Assembly (NCBI RefSeq): GCF_020509005.1
Contig: NC_063012.1
Location: 4,030,001 to 4,094,000 of the forward strand
Direction: 5' to 3'
Source of the DNA: Fulvia fulva
Taxonomy: Eukaryota > Ascomycota > Dothideomycetes > Mycosphaerellales > Mycosphaerellaceae
DNA length: 64,000 bases
Shown here: positions 33,104-43,862 of the stretch, in pieces
Layout of the letters: each line of letters starts with the position of its first letter
Numbering within the stretch: position 1 is the first letter of the stretch
Notes under the pieces: generated by a model
Databases searched by the model: none
What the model was told of the DNA's origin: nothing
The model's input: only the letters and a program-made list of their open reading frames with translations
Position numbers and translations under genes: made by a program

Positions 33104-34492
33104 ATGTCTTCTCGAACTCTTTCTACTGCTATTTCACGTGCGTCTCAGATATCTCAGCAAGTGGTACATCACCAAGCAATCACGAAAAGAATGGCCTCTT
33201 CTACCACACTCAAGCTCAACACTGGAGCCACAATTCCAGCAGTTGGCTTTGGTACCTGGCAGGACAAGGATGCTCAAGAAGACGCGGTCTACACGGCGCT
33301 GAAGGCGGGTTACAGGCACGTCGACACTGTAAGATTTCCAGCCTGTTGAAACGAGGCATCCGTCATGCTGAAGCTGTTGCCAGGCACACATCTATGGCAC
33401 TGAGCCTGCGGTCGGAAGCGGTATCAAGAAGTCTGGCGTTCCACGAGACCAAATCTTCCTGGTGACAAAGCTATGGAACAATGCACACAAACCGGAGAGT
33501 GTTGAGAAGCAGCTTGATGCAAGCTTGAAGGCTCTGGATACCGACTACGTTGACCTCTACCTGATGCATTGGCCGAGCCCATTCCAAGATGGCGACAACC
33601 TATTCCCCAAGGACAAGGACGGAAAGGTCATTCCAGGCGATGCCGATTACGTCGAGGCGTACGTAAATTCCAGGGAGTACACAGAGTTGTGGTGGAGCTA
33701 GTCGTGTCTCGAAGCTGCTCAGTTGCTTCATACATACAACAACGCGCACGACAGCAGACCCCTGCAGGGTGTTGTTGAGCGAGACTGTTGGCTCTTCTGC
33801 AACTGTGTAGCTCTGTCTGACTCAATACGATGTACTGACTCTCTAATGTGCAGTTACAAGGCCATGGAAGAATGCCGGAAGAAAGGAAAGGCCAAGGCAA
33901 TCGGCGTGAGCAATTTCAGCAAAGCTGAACTGGAACGTATCATCAAAGAGACAGGCACTGTAAGACACGGCTTATGTCTATGAGACCCGTGAAGACCGTT
34001 CTAACGTTGGGTTTGCTAGGTACCTGCCGTCCACCAGATCGAATGTCACCCATGGCTACAGCAGGCCGGCTTCGACGCGTGGCATAAAGAGAAGGGCATT
34101 CACATCACACAGTACTCACCATTTGGAAACCAAAACGCTATCTACACCAAAGGAGAGTCTCTCGGCAAGCTCATTGAGGATCCAACTCTGAACGAAATCG
34201 GAAAGAAGTACAACAAGAGCGGAGCTCAAGTTGCTCTTGCGTGGGGCATTGCGCATGGCAAGTCGTGTGTCTCATGATGCAGTAAGACAACGATACTAAC
34301 GATGATGTAGGCCGCTCGGTAATCCCCAAGTCCAAGACAGAGAACCGCATCAAGCAGAATCTGGAAGGTGACTTCAAGCTCGAGGCCGAGGACGTCAAGA
34401 AGATTGATTCACTCGACAAGAAGATGCGGTTCAACGATCCCTCTGGTAACTTTGGCTGGGACTTCTACAAAGACCTTGATGGGAAGCAGTAG
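33104..34492 (+). CDS. Aldo-keto reductase, NADPH-dependent
   Basis: Five exons, 33104-33328, 33384-33658, 33854-33959, 34020-34257 and 34311-34492, encode 341 residues. Aldo-keto reductases reduce carbonyls such as glyceraldehyde or xylose using NADPH. The catalytic tetrad is intact: Asp in YRHVDTAHIYG, Tyr in the same motif, Lys in FLVTKLWNN and His in [32 protein letters not shown] and [11 protein letters not shown] are further signatures. The first 29 residues ([20 protein letters not shown]...) are basic and Ser-rich and may target mitochondria; without them the start would be the Met before [11 protein letters not shown]. Intron 4 uses a GC donor (GCAAGT at 34258) with a TACTAAC branch site and TAG acceptor; introns 1-3 are GT-AG. 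Substrate is undetermined, glycerol dehydrogenase-type being one option. Confidence 0.9.
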
Positions 34493-35330
34493 TGAAGGCG
34501 AGATTTGGAAGTCGATGATTGTGAGCGGAGTTGCAACGTCGACATGTAGTTACGGCGCCTCTTGGGAGTAAGATCATGCGTGTGATGTGTAGATGACGAT
34601 TGACACGGACGTGCAACGACCAATGCGCAACCACTGCGGCTTCTAGCTCTCGTGTTGCGCGCCAATCGCGACTTCAACGGGCGAGAGATTGTTGTGATTG
34701 TGTGCGCGAGAGATGAGCGAGATCAGCGCAAGCGTGCCACGGCCCACAGGTGAGATGAAACGAGTGAGACCCCTATCGTCCACGGCAGACTAGAGCCGAG
34801 TGGTTCCTGACTAGACGGATAGAGTTGCGGCTAGGTGCGTGTTGCCGCCGCGGCCACCCCTGTCTCTGCTGGCGAAGACGATTGGGCGTGGGCGGCTCGC
34901 CAGATGGCCGACACCCGCGACACACAGCGAGACTCGACAGCCAACAGCGCTGTGTTTCGACGGCGACGCTGACGCTGACACGCCCAATACATCTGTGCAG
35001 TGTGCATGACGGCTTGCGTGGAGGGTGATGGTGGATGGTGTGCACGAAGCATCCCGCCACCTGTCTAGCACACGCACACAAAGCCCGCAGACGCATTCTG
35101 TTTGGACGTGCATCGTCTCCCACAGCCAAAGCTAGTAGGACTCCTTTTCGACGACCTTCGCCAGACAACGGTTGCGCAAGGGCCTCGCGCCGCGCTGACT
35201 ATGCCTATCGCAGCAACAACGGTGCGGATGTGAAGTCTTAGTCCCGTGCTGGCGACCTTTTGGACGCAACGTGGGAGACGGCACCGTCGTCTGAGTGCGG
35301 TCAAAGAGACGCCAATCGAACGAGCGGACG
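34493..35330. other. GC-rich intergenic region, no gene supported
   Basis: Promoter and leader of the coiled-coil gene starting at 35331. All frames are open in places because the DNA is GC-rich; none shows protein-like motifs. Confidence 0.45.
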
Positions 35331-38300
35331 ATGGACCCTCCTCACCATCGCACCTCGTCCCTGGCGGACGACTCCGACTACGACGACTACTATCTGTACT
35401 ACGACGACGACCCGCACGACACGCCCGAGTCGCGACAGAGCACTGCATTGGCACGAGAAACATTGCCAGCGCGAGGAGCAGCAGCCGCGGACCCAGTATC
35501 AGTACCGGTAACAGCACCACCACCACCACCAACACCACCACCACCAGTCGCCATAATACCTCCGCTGCCCGGCATACAGCACAGTACACAGCAGCCGCGT
35601 CTGCAGCAGCAAGCCTCGTCGTCCTCGCTCGCGCCCATCAGCGTGCCCTCCTTCTCGGCCTTCCGCAAGGCAGTCCCCACCGCTGTCCACCACCCGCACG
35701 CCGCATTCCACGCTGCAAGCCAGCCCTCGCCGCGCGCTGCCTCCTTCTCCCTTGCCGAACAGAGCAGCCCTCGCCTTGCCGAACCCGTGCTGAGGCCGCA
35801 GTCTCTGGACAGTCCTCTGCTACCGCGCCAGCCGGCCGCCGCACTCGCTAGTGGGAGTCCACCGCGTGTGCAGGCAGAGGCAGCCCATCCGCGGCATAGC
35901 AACATACACGACCGGTAAGATTTGTGCTGCTTGTCCGGCATGGCATTGGCTGACCTGAACCAGCTCCTCGTACACGACTCCCCCCACTGCTACAGCCACA
36001 GCTTCTCACGACCGCAACGACTCCATAGATTCACGAATCGCCAGTACAGCCCTCGCTTCCGCATACAGCAGTCCGCGAGACTCTAATCCACCCGTATATG
36101 TAAAGCATGCTCATGAACACATCTATTCTACCGACTATCTGGACCTTCACGCGGCACATCGGACCACATCTTCCAGCATAGACAGCAGCGAATATTTTGA
36201 GCCGTCTGACATGGACGACCAATCTTCAATGTACGCAGTGCAGCAGGCACCTACTATGACCGTGCAGTACGAGGGGGAGCAGAGAAGGCTGTCAGACGAG
36301 TCGGTAGACGCAGGGTCAGTTGGATCTGCAAAACGGCCAAAGTCTCCCGCTGGTCGAGCACTGGGCTCTTTCTTCGGCTTTGGAAAGTCTTCTGGTCGAG
36401 CATCCGAGGACGACTCACCCACGACGACTTTCTCGGATCGTTCTCTTTCACCCTTGCCGTCTCCGCGTTTGGTCAAGACCCTGCCGGTGGAAATGGATGG
36501 CCGAAGAGCTTCTGCCAGACTTACACCACCGAGTCTTGATGTCCACAAAGCCAATGGCGCGGGAACCTACTTTGATAACCCGGAAACTCCTTTGCTAATT
36601 GGCCATGATGCCAACAATCAACATGTCCGAGAACTCGAGCGTGAGATCTCCCACATCAGCCAAGAGCTTGCTGGGTCCATCCGGAGAGAGATGGAGCTCG
36701 AGGATGAGCTTGATCGAATTCGAATGGAAATGCCCAACCTCCCGCCTTCTGAGTTCAGCCAGCGTCGAGGCAGTGACTACTTCTCTGACTCCGGTGCGGG
36801 CTCAGTGAGGTTTCCGATCACCGACGTAGATGCGAAGCTCGAGCAGATGGACAAGCAGGTCAGAAAAGCAGAGCAAGAGAAGGCTAACTTGAAAGTGGAG
36901 ATGGCGAACAGGTTGCAAACCGAGCTCAGCAGAAGACGGGACCTCGAAGAACTTGTGCAGAACCTCGAGGACCAGCTGGAGAAACAAACACAGCAAGATG
37001 AAGTTCGTGGCAGTGCCGAAGAAAGGCTGGAGCAATTAGAGTCTACCCTTGACGAGACTAGGAAGCGACTGGGGCAAGAAAAAGACACCAAGCAAAGCTT
37101 TGAGGACCTATACAGCGCCACAAGGGAAGAGTTGGAAAGGCACAGGAATGAAGCAGAGAACCTGCGAAACGAGGTTGTGCCAGGGCTGAAAGCACGATTG
37201 GACGGCTTGGAGACTGAGGCGGCGGATACGCAGGCTTTGGTCTACGAAAACACACGCTTGCAACAAGAGCTGGCTACACTCAAAAACAGCAGCAATCACT
37301 CCAGATTCAATAGCATTGCGGAGGGGGGTGTCGCTTCTGCTATCAACCCCGCGAGGATGAGCTTGCAGCGGTCAGGATCTCTGGTCCGGAGTTCAAGCCT
37401 GAGGCGCGGTGGCTCAATCAAGGAGAGGGAAGGTGGTCGGCAACGTGCAGGCTCGGGCAGCCTTGCCTACCCTGACGGCCTCAAGGAGATTGAAGACCAG
37501 CGTGATGCTCTGCACAAAGCACTGAAGCTTCTGATCAGACGACATGAGAGGCAACAGCGCGATCACGAGCGCGCAATGAAGCATCTTACGAGCGCGAAGG
37601 ACAAAGCCGAACAGATTACGGCAAAGCGAAGTGTCTACACCAGGGAAGTCGCCTTCCTCAAAGAAGAGGTGTCTACTCTGAGAAAACGTACGGAAGATGC
37701 GCTTGAGCAGAAGTGGCAATACGAGAAGAATCTTTCTGGTCTTAAGATGGATCTCGACCGAGCCGAACAAGAAACGCGCGGGTTGCGCATCATTTTGCAA
37801 GAGCATGATCTCAGCTCGGTCAGCGAGCGGAGCTTTACTGACGGCGCTGAGGAAGACGATCAGCTGAAGCTTAGCATATCGAGAGCCGAGAACGAGCGAG
37901 ACCATGCCAGGCAAGTGGCGGAGGAGTATCGTCAGCGGGCCAACGAAGCAAGCGGCGAGAGCTCGGCAGGCCTCATCAAGTCCGCGAAGCGCATGGAAGA
38001 GCTAGCCGAAGAGCTCGAGAAACAGGCTCAAGCCAACACAGCGCTTCGAGAGCGTTTGTCTGTCGCAGTCTCCAAGGGTGAGCGCGAGCAGAAGGAGTCC
38101 ACTCGCCAGATCGAGGAGATGCAAAGACGGTTAGCAGGCATGGAAGACAGTGTTCTTGCGGCTCAGCAGCACTCTGAGACCACTCTTGCGAATCACGATG
38201 CTGAGGTACGCAGGATCGAGGATGCTTCGTCACCACATCTGCAGCGACTAAGGATATCGATCCCTGAGCCAAGCAAGCTTGGGCCAGCGTCACCTCTACT

Positions 38301-38574
38301 GAAGAAGAGCCCGAAGCTTGGGAGCAAGAAGTTGAGCGAAACTAGCCTGCTTGAGATGAGCCGCACACAAATGCTCGAGCGCAAGGTCAAGGAGCTTGAG
38401 GGACTGCTTCGCGAGGCAGAAGAAGACGTGCAAGTCGTCGTGCAGAGGGTCAACAGCAGCCAGATGGAAGTCGCCGAGCTGCAGACTGAGCGCGATGCCG
38501 CTTTGATACAGATGAGGAAGTTGCAGGCATTGGTGTCTGAAGAGCGGGAAAGAGCTGAGGCACTGATGCCGTGA
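35331..38574 (+). CDS. Long coiled-coil protein with disordered N-terminus, unknown function
   Basis: Two exons, 35331-35914 and 35964-38574, encode 1064 residues. Residues 1-200 are disordered, with an acidic Tyr/Asp cluster (DDSDYDDYYLYYDDD), a poly-proline segment and Ser-rich stretches. Residues about 300-390 include RALGSFFGFGKSSGRASEDD. From about residue 410 to 1060 the sequence is almost continuous heptad coiled coil (HVRELEREISHISQELAGSI, EQMDKQVRKAEQEKANLKVE, ALHKALKLLIRRHERQQRDH) broken by a Ser/Arg-rich patch (RSGSLVRSSSLRRGGSIKER). It resembles proteins often labelled 'M protein repeat protein' in filamentous ascomycetes; that is a description of the coiled coil and not a function. 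The intron is phase 2 (GTAAGA...ACCAG). If exon 1 is not joined, translation could start at ATG 36211. Confidence 0.75.
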
Positions 38575-38958
38575 GCTCTGTGAGACGATCATTACGCCAT
38601 TTTGTATTACCACCACTACCACCTATGGTGACGGACATTTCTGGGAGACCTCCCTTGTACAGGATCGGGAGTGTCCTTGACATTTAGCGGGCTGCATTGC
38701 GAGGAGTGAACTGGACTGAAGCTTGGAGAGCCTAGAATCTACTTACTATTGGATATTGTTAATGGCGCCGTAGATGCCTACCATTATTAGAGTGTACGAT
38801 GAAGAAGTAAAAATCATGGCCTGGTTCGGTACAGGGCCCTTTCTTTGCTACTCGATGTCGCCGATGGTAATTCTCACATGCTTGCCCTGACACATTTGCT
38901 TCAATCGAAGCTTGCTGCAGCGCACAATTTCTGTGACGAAGCTCACAAAGATAACAAT
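38575..38958. other. Intergenic region, no gene seen
   Basis: 3' flank of the coiled-coil gene and 5' flank of the next gene. Confidence 0.4.
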
Positions 38959-39520
38959 GGCAGCACGAAAACCTCACAGCGGATCCGGACGAGCATCACC
39001 CAAAGGACTTCACATGGCTTTCACCCACAAAGACGAACAAAGCCGCACCAAACCACCTCAGCGGTTGTCACTTGCGGATATGCTAGTCTCACCCATGCTG
39101 AAGCAGCAAGCCGTTGCGCGGCATACACTTCAAAGCCTACCGCCGTCTGACGATGGCCAACCTCCGGGGTGTTGCGAGAGACGCTTACGAAGAGAGGATC
39201 CAGAAGTTCATGGCCAAATACGGACAGCAGGCACAGGAGGTCATCAAGGACTTGACGACGACGACGACGACGACGACGACCAGGGACACGTTCGAACCTA
39301 CGACAACATCAAGCAGGTACAGTCATTATGGACCTACACCGACGGCGACGAGTGCGGTTTGGGATTCGGCTGCGCCTTCGATTCTGTACCAGACGCAGGG
39401 ATGGATCGCGTGGTTCTGGGAATGGCATCGGAAACGTTGGCTAGGGGAGATGGCTTGGTATACTTGCTGCGGCCTTGGTGTTATCATGTTCTGGGCACTC
39501 ATTCTTTGGGCTTTGCTTAG
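38959..39520 (+). other. Upstream open frame overlapping the membrane-protein gene, protein-like at its start
   Basis: From the ATG at 38959 this frame reads AARKPHSGSGRASPKGLHMA and then RLSLADMLVSPMLKQQAVAR before entering sequence that looks like a shadow of the next gene, including nine aspartates from a GAC microsatellite; it ends at 39520. The first 65 residues look more like protein than chance. It may be the true N-terminus of the following gene displaced by a frameshift or an unrecognised intron, or a long upstream ORF. No standard intron joining the two frames was found. Confidence 0.35.
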
Positions 39521-40721
39521 ATACATCCCAAAACAGCAGTGGGACCGTGCAATCCAGTCCGTGAGGTGGTTCTTCAACCAGCTGTCCAGGCCATTTAATG
39601 CATTAGCTCACGGAATCACCTGGGGGTTCTTCAGAGCATTGGGCTGTGTGTACGACAAACCATGGGTTCACGAGTATCGCGCGAGAAGAGTGAAGATATG
39701 GGAAAAATTCAGGACTCTGGTCTGGAGCCTTTTGTCTGCGGCAACAATATTCTGGCTTGCGTACCAGCTTCACTTTCAACAGAGCTGCTGGGTGAAAGTC
39801 CACGAATTGCAGCATCAGGGATTTCATCTGCCTGGCTGGGTCTATGAGGCATCTCGACACCAGCATGGGCTTTCCATCGACGGGCCCGGGATCAACGGAC
39901 AGATCTTCGAGGTGCCATTTACTACCACGTTTCACCCAACGGCGACAGAATATCGGACGGCGACGAGTACTGTCACTGCCAGGCAGACCTTCACCAAGAC
40001 TATCGAGGTGGGAGGAGAGACTACAACTGGAGAATGTCAGAAGACAGTGCATCAGGTCAGATGGAATGCTGAACCTCAGACACTTACAATCCACGAGACA
40101 TTGACGCTCGATTCTGCTCCGGCTATTGAGACGGTCACCATCCACGAGAGAGCCGAGCAGTTCAATGCTGCGCCAGAGATATCCACCGTGACGAATTATC
40201 TGACGGGCCAGGGTATCGAGCATGATACCATCACAGTCACAGAAACTGCTACTCGATATCAACGCGACGGCAGTCAATGCCGCTTGACCTCAACGCAACA
40301 GGAGATCATCGCAAACGTGACGCCCACCACAGTGAATTTGGTACGGACCAAGACTTCCTACAAGACCAGGACGATTACAACCACAACCCCAGGGGGCACT
40401 CTAGTGAGAACAAGCAGGATTCCCCTCACCTTGACTATTACGGACACATCTGTCGTCGCCAAGACCGCAAAGAAAGTGTCGACATCAATGGTATACAAAG
40501 CGAGCACTACTGTCGCTGGCGGCACTATCGTGAGGACGACAAGATTGTCTCACACGACTACTGTTACAGAGACGGAGACAAGCGTTGTGCCAGGGCCGAC
40601 TTGCGCTCTTGAGCACGAGGAGGACCACGAGGAAGAGGCGCATGTGTGCGAGCATGTTGGGAAGAGCATTGTATACTGCAAGAAGTGTCAGCAGTATCAC
40701 TGCTGCGAGCTGAGGTCTTGA
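39153..40721 (+). CDS. Membrane protein with two hydrophobic segments and a Thr-rich region, unknown family
   Basis: From the ATG at 39153 (MANLRGVARDAYEERIQKFM) the frame gives 522 residues. After a nine-threonine run comes a first membrane segment (WYTCCGLGVIMFWALILWAL), a hydrophilic stretch with amphipathic helices (WDRAIQSVRWFFNQLS), and a second segment (TLVWSLLSAATIFWLAYQLH). The rest, about 300 residues, is Thr/Val-rich with many ETxTxT and TVTxTxT units resembling fungal surface proteins. The end is His/Cys-rich: CALEHEEDHEEEAHVCEHVG, then YCKKCQQYHCCELRS, which could bind metal. Function unknown. The true start is uncertain because an overlapping frame from 38959 also looks coding. 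Confidence 0.65.
   Translation: MANLRGVARDAYEERIQKFMAKYGQQAQEVIKDLTTTTTTTTTRDTFEPTTTSSRYSHYGPTPTATSAVWDSAAPSILYQTQGWIAWFWEWHRKRWLGEMAWYTCCGLGVIMFWALILWALLRYIPKQQWDRAIQSVRWFFNQLSRPFNALAHGITWGFFRALGCVYDKPWVHEYRARRVKIWEKFRTLVWSLLSAATIFWLAYQLHFQQSCWVKVHELQHQGFHLPGWVYEASRHQHGLSIDGPGINGQIFEVPFTTTFHPTATEYRTATSTVTARQTFTKTIEVGGETTTGECQKTVHQVRWNAEPQTLTIHETLTLDSAPAIETVTIHERAEQFNAAPEISTVTNYLTGQGIEHDTITVTETATRYQRDGSQCRLTSTQQEIIANVTPTTVNLVRTKTSYKTRTITTTTPGGTLVRTSRIPLTLTITDTSVVAKTAKKVSTSMVYKASTTVAGGTIVRTTRLSHTTTVTETETSVVPGPTCALEHEEDHEEEAHVCEHVGKSIVYCKKCQQYHCCELRS
39254..39280 (+). repeat. (GAC)n microsatellite
   Basis: About nine GAC units, read as Thr in the membrane-protein frame and as Asp in the overlapping upstream frame. 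Confidence 0.9.
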
Positions 40722-41042
40722 GGCGGGAAGCGCTGTCACGCGTCGAGCATTTCATAGATTTAGCGAATGTATATTTACCAGAATTGCCTGCACATCCCAA
40801 AGCTCGTGGCACACCGTTCCGAGGATATCATCCAAATCCGGGTCGAGTATCACCTGTGGAATGCTGGCCAGCGATAACCTGGACCATGGTTCTTTGTGCG
40901 CCGCGAGTGCTTGCCTCGTTGCGGAGGACAAAGAACACGATCCACTATGCAGCCAGACCTTCACTACTCACCAGAATGCAGCAAGAAGCGCCCCAGTATG
41001 CTCCTGCGGCATCGGTGAGCGGCACCATCACCGCCACGCACC
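40722..41042. other. Intergenic region, no gene seen
   Basis: 320 bp between two plus-strand genes; promoter of the disordered-protein gene. Confidence 0.4.
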
Positions 41043-43862
41043 ATGTCAGGGCCTCAGCCAACGACCACGCCATCCCAGGACAATGAACGACGCCCATCAA
41101 CACAAACCTCCCCAACCAGCGGCCTTCGTAGATCATCCCGAGTCCAGCCTGATAGCAGAAGCAACATGCTCCAACGCAGCAACCGCCACAACGCAATGTC
41201 CTCCAAGCGGAACTCCAAGCATCCATCAACATATATCTCGTCCCTAGCCACAACACCACCCGAAACACCACCACCAAGCGCACCTCCCCCTCCACCACCC
41301 GTTCGTCAAGCAGCACAGAGCCCACGGACAATAGAGCTCCGCCGCCCACGCCCCGATAGCCAAGCCCTCTCGCCACGCGAGAACGTGAGACTGACGTTCC
41401 CATCGTTCGAAGAACCCAGACGAGCACCGCAACCACCTAAACGACCACCGCGGCCACCGAGTGAACTTTTCTTGCCTGCCACGCCGAGCTTTGATCCAAA
41501 ATACGAGAGAAGCAGTCCTACCAGCGGACTTGGTCCCCAGGGAGTGCAAACTTCACAGACACCACCGATTCCAGAGAGATCGCCGCTGAGGCACGTCATG
41601 CAGCAGAATGTTGGGCCCTCTTGGACGGCTGCGCCCTTGTCCTCGCAGGGCATGAGTCCGAGGGTATGGGCGCCGCAGGAGATTCCCGTGATGCCTTCGC
41701 AATGTCCACCTGAGTCTCCGGCCGCGATATCGAACTTCAGACCTTCCTCAGGTCCCAAGTCATCACCATTCAAGCCTGGGTCTCCATTCGGACCTGCCCA
41801 GTCTGGAAAGCATTCGCAATCGTCATCGAAGCTGTCATTGCGCACTCGAGCGTCGCCAGCACAGCCACTACTGTTCCAGCCTGCGACAACATCACCAGAA
41901 GTCGCGTTCGGTATGGCGTTGGGCGTGATGAAGGACAAAGCGCGGCAAGGATCTGCTTGGTCTGATTCTTCGGATGAAGCTCCTGTGAGGCCTTCGGCGG
42001 TGCGATCGAATACTGCACCGCCGTTGCTGGCTAGGACGGGGAGCACCAGTAGCTTGCAAGCAGCCCGATCTGCTCTGATGAGTGGGAGTGGTCATCAGGC
42101 GAAGACCATGCGTGCCAGAAGATCATCGACAACATCACCTCGCTCCCCTAGCAGCCCGTTGTCGAAGGCTTGGGACAGGAGCAGGTCATCGTACCCGACT
42201 GACCGAGCCGCAGAATTTCGTGATGCGTTGGTTAAGCTCGATAAGACTAGTAAATTGAAGAGCACTGCGCGGAAGGATGCCGTCACCAAGCAAGCAAGAC
42301 CACCGGCCTCAATGCAAGCGCAGAGTGGTGGCAAGAGGAAGCGGAAGGGAGAAACCATGAGCATGCTCGTGAATGAGGGCTTCTTTCCGGTGGCCGAGAT
42401 GGTGTATGGGAACGTTAACAGACGCAACAAGAGACCATCACCAGACATTGGCTTCCGTCTCAACTTACCGCCTCGCCTCAGTTTCATCGACAAGGACCTA
42501 CCGGAAACACCGAATTCGGTGCAATCAACGCCTATAGAGGTGTATCAGACAGAGCACGAGTTCCCCACCAGACCGAGAAATAAAGGTCGCATTCAAAAGT
42601 CCGCGGGCGTCCAGCGGAGTCCCCTGTCCCTAATCACGGAGAGTGACACGAATGCCAGGAGTGAGGGACGCAGCAGACGAAAGTCCGACCAGGTATCACC
42701 AGGCGGGCTGGCAGCCATCCCCGAAGATGCAGCAGGAGCTGAAAAGTCGCCGCCAGCCTCAGGTGCAACGACGCCAGTGGCGACGCAGATACATCTACGA
42801 GGAGGCTCCATCGTGACTGTGACACCACCCGAACTCACTGCCTGGAAACCAACAGTGTACATTCACGGACCGATCAAGTTGCCCAAGCCTGCGATCATGC
42901 CCAGGAAGAATTCTGTTGCGAGCCTGGAACCGTTTCAGGAAGCCGTGGACAAAGTGTACCAGAACGCTCTCGGCATACCGAGGCGGCGAAGCGATGATGC
43001 CGTCGTAGACGACATTCTCGACTTCTTTGACGAATTTGGTTTCGAAGTCGTTAGCTTCGGCGGCGACAGGCTGTCTTACATGATGGATGTGGACATGGAC
43101 GAAGATCAAGAAGACCTTGCCGAAGCGATTGAACGTTTCAGCACGCCGCCGGCAGAACAACCGGATCCCACCCCAGTTGAAGTCGTGATTGCGAAAGAAG
43201 TTCTTGAGACAACAAGCAGTTCACCGCTGGCAACTTCTAGAGCGTCTGTTGCACCACTTGTTGCGCCGCCTGTTCAGACGGAAGAAACGCTCCGGGCCAG
43301 AGGTATCGCTCGACTGTCCAGGACCTCGGCAGGCTCTAGTTCATCGGAGAAAGAGAAGCTGATGAAACGCAAAGAATCTCTGACGCTCGGGTCGCTGGAG
43401 ACGACTGCCGGTCTACCACTTCTTCCAGCTCCCGAAGAGAGTATGCTCGATGCTGTGCTCCAAGCACCCTCACGACCTGGACTTCGGGACAGCGCAAGTT
43501 ACACAGAAGGCGTGCAAAGGAAGAGGGTGGGCCGCGATAGTGGGTACGGTCCAAGCGTGAGCAGCAATCGGCTGGGCAGGGAAGGAAGTGTAGCTTACGC
43601 AGCGAGCATGCACAGCACTCAAAGTGGAGGAGGGTATAGCGGCGGCAGCATCCGAAGCAATCGCACTGGCGGCGGTGCAGGCGGTGATCAAGGCGGCTTT
43701 GATTGGGATGATGATGTCGAGGAGATTGATGCTGGGTCGACGTGGGTGGCACCTGTCGCTGCTCCGAAGAAGCCTGTCACAAGAGGCCTGTCGACGCGCA
43801 AAACCAGGAATCCCGTTGCCAAGGCCAGAAGACTCTTTGCGACTGCTTCCACGATCCTGTAG
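41043..43862 (+). CDS. Large disordered Pro/Ser-rich protein, unknown function
   Basis: One uninterrupted frame of 939 residues. The first 430 residues are Pro/Ser/Arg-rich and disordered, with several SH3-ligand-like stretches (PPPSAPPPPPPVRQ, PQPPKRPPRPPSEL). Segments that look conserved are MSMLVNEGFFPVAEMVYGNV near residue 440, PPELTAWKPTVYIHGPIKLP near 600, and DDILDFFDEFGFEVVSFGGD near 660, the last an acidic helical patch. The C-terminal part is Gly/Ser-rich (GGGYSGGSIRSN) and ends in a basic segment (TRKTRNPVAKARRLF). It has no recognised domain. Long uninterrupted frame, consistent codon usage and conserved-looking islands support it as a real gene. It could be a cytoskeletal or signalling scaffold, but that is a guess. 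Confidence 0.65.
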   Translation: MSGPQPTTTPSQDNERRPSTQTSPTSGLRRSSRVQPDSRSNMLQRSNRHNAMSSKRNSKHPSTYISSLATTPPETPPPSAPPPPPPVRQAAQSPRTIELRRPRPDSQALSPRENVRLTFPSFEEPRRAPQPPKRPPRPPSELFLPATPSFDPKYERSSPTSGLGPQGVQTSQTPPIPERSPLRHVMQQNVGPSWTAAPLSSQGMSPRVWAPQEIPVMPSQCPPESPAAISNFRPSSGPKSSPFKPGSPFGPAQSGKHSQSSSKLSLRTRASPAQPLLFQPATTSPEVAFGMALGVMKDKARQGSAWSDSSDEAPVRPSAVRSNTAPPLLARTGSTSSLQAARSALMSGSGHQAKTMRARRSSTTSPRSPSSPLSKAWDRSRSSYPTDRAAEFRDALVKLDKTSKLKSTARKDAVTKQARPPASMQAQSGGKRKRKGETMSMLVNEGFFPVAEMVYGNVNRRNKRPSPDIGFRLNLPPRLSFIDKDLPETPNSVQSTPIEVYQTEHEFPTRPRNKGRIQKSAGVQRSPLSLITESDTNARSEGRSRRKSDQVSPGGLAAIPEDAAGAEKSPPASGATTPVATQIHLRGGSIVTVTPPELTAWKPTVYIHGPIKLPKPAIMPRKNSVASLEPFQEAVDKVYQNALGIPRRRSDDAVVDDILDFFDEFGFEVVSFGGDRLSYMMDVDMDEDQEDLAEAIERFSTPPAEQPDPTPVEVVIAKEVLETTSSSPLATSRASVAPLVAPPVQTEETLRARGIARLSRTSAGSSSSEKEKLMKRKESLTLGSLETTAGLPLLPAPEESMLDAVLQAPSRPGLRDSASYTEGVQRKRVGRDSGYGPSVSSNRLGREGSVAYAASMHSTQSGGGYSGGSIRSNRTGGGAGGDQGGFDWDDDVEEIDAGSTWVAPVAAPKKPVTRGLSTRKTRNPVAKARRLFATASTIL

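Noticed and set aside
35399..35941. 180-codon minus-strand ORF opposite the coiled-coil gene's first exon
   Set aside because: Gly/Trp/Ala-rich shadow of the Pro/Ser-rich plus-strand exon.
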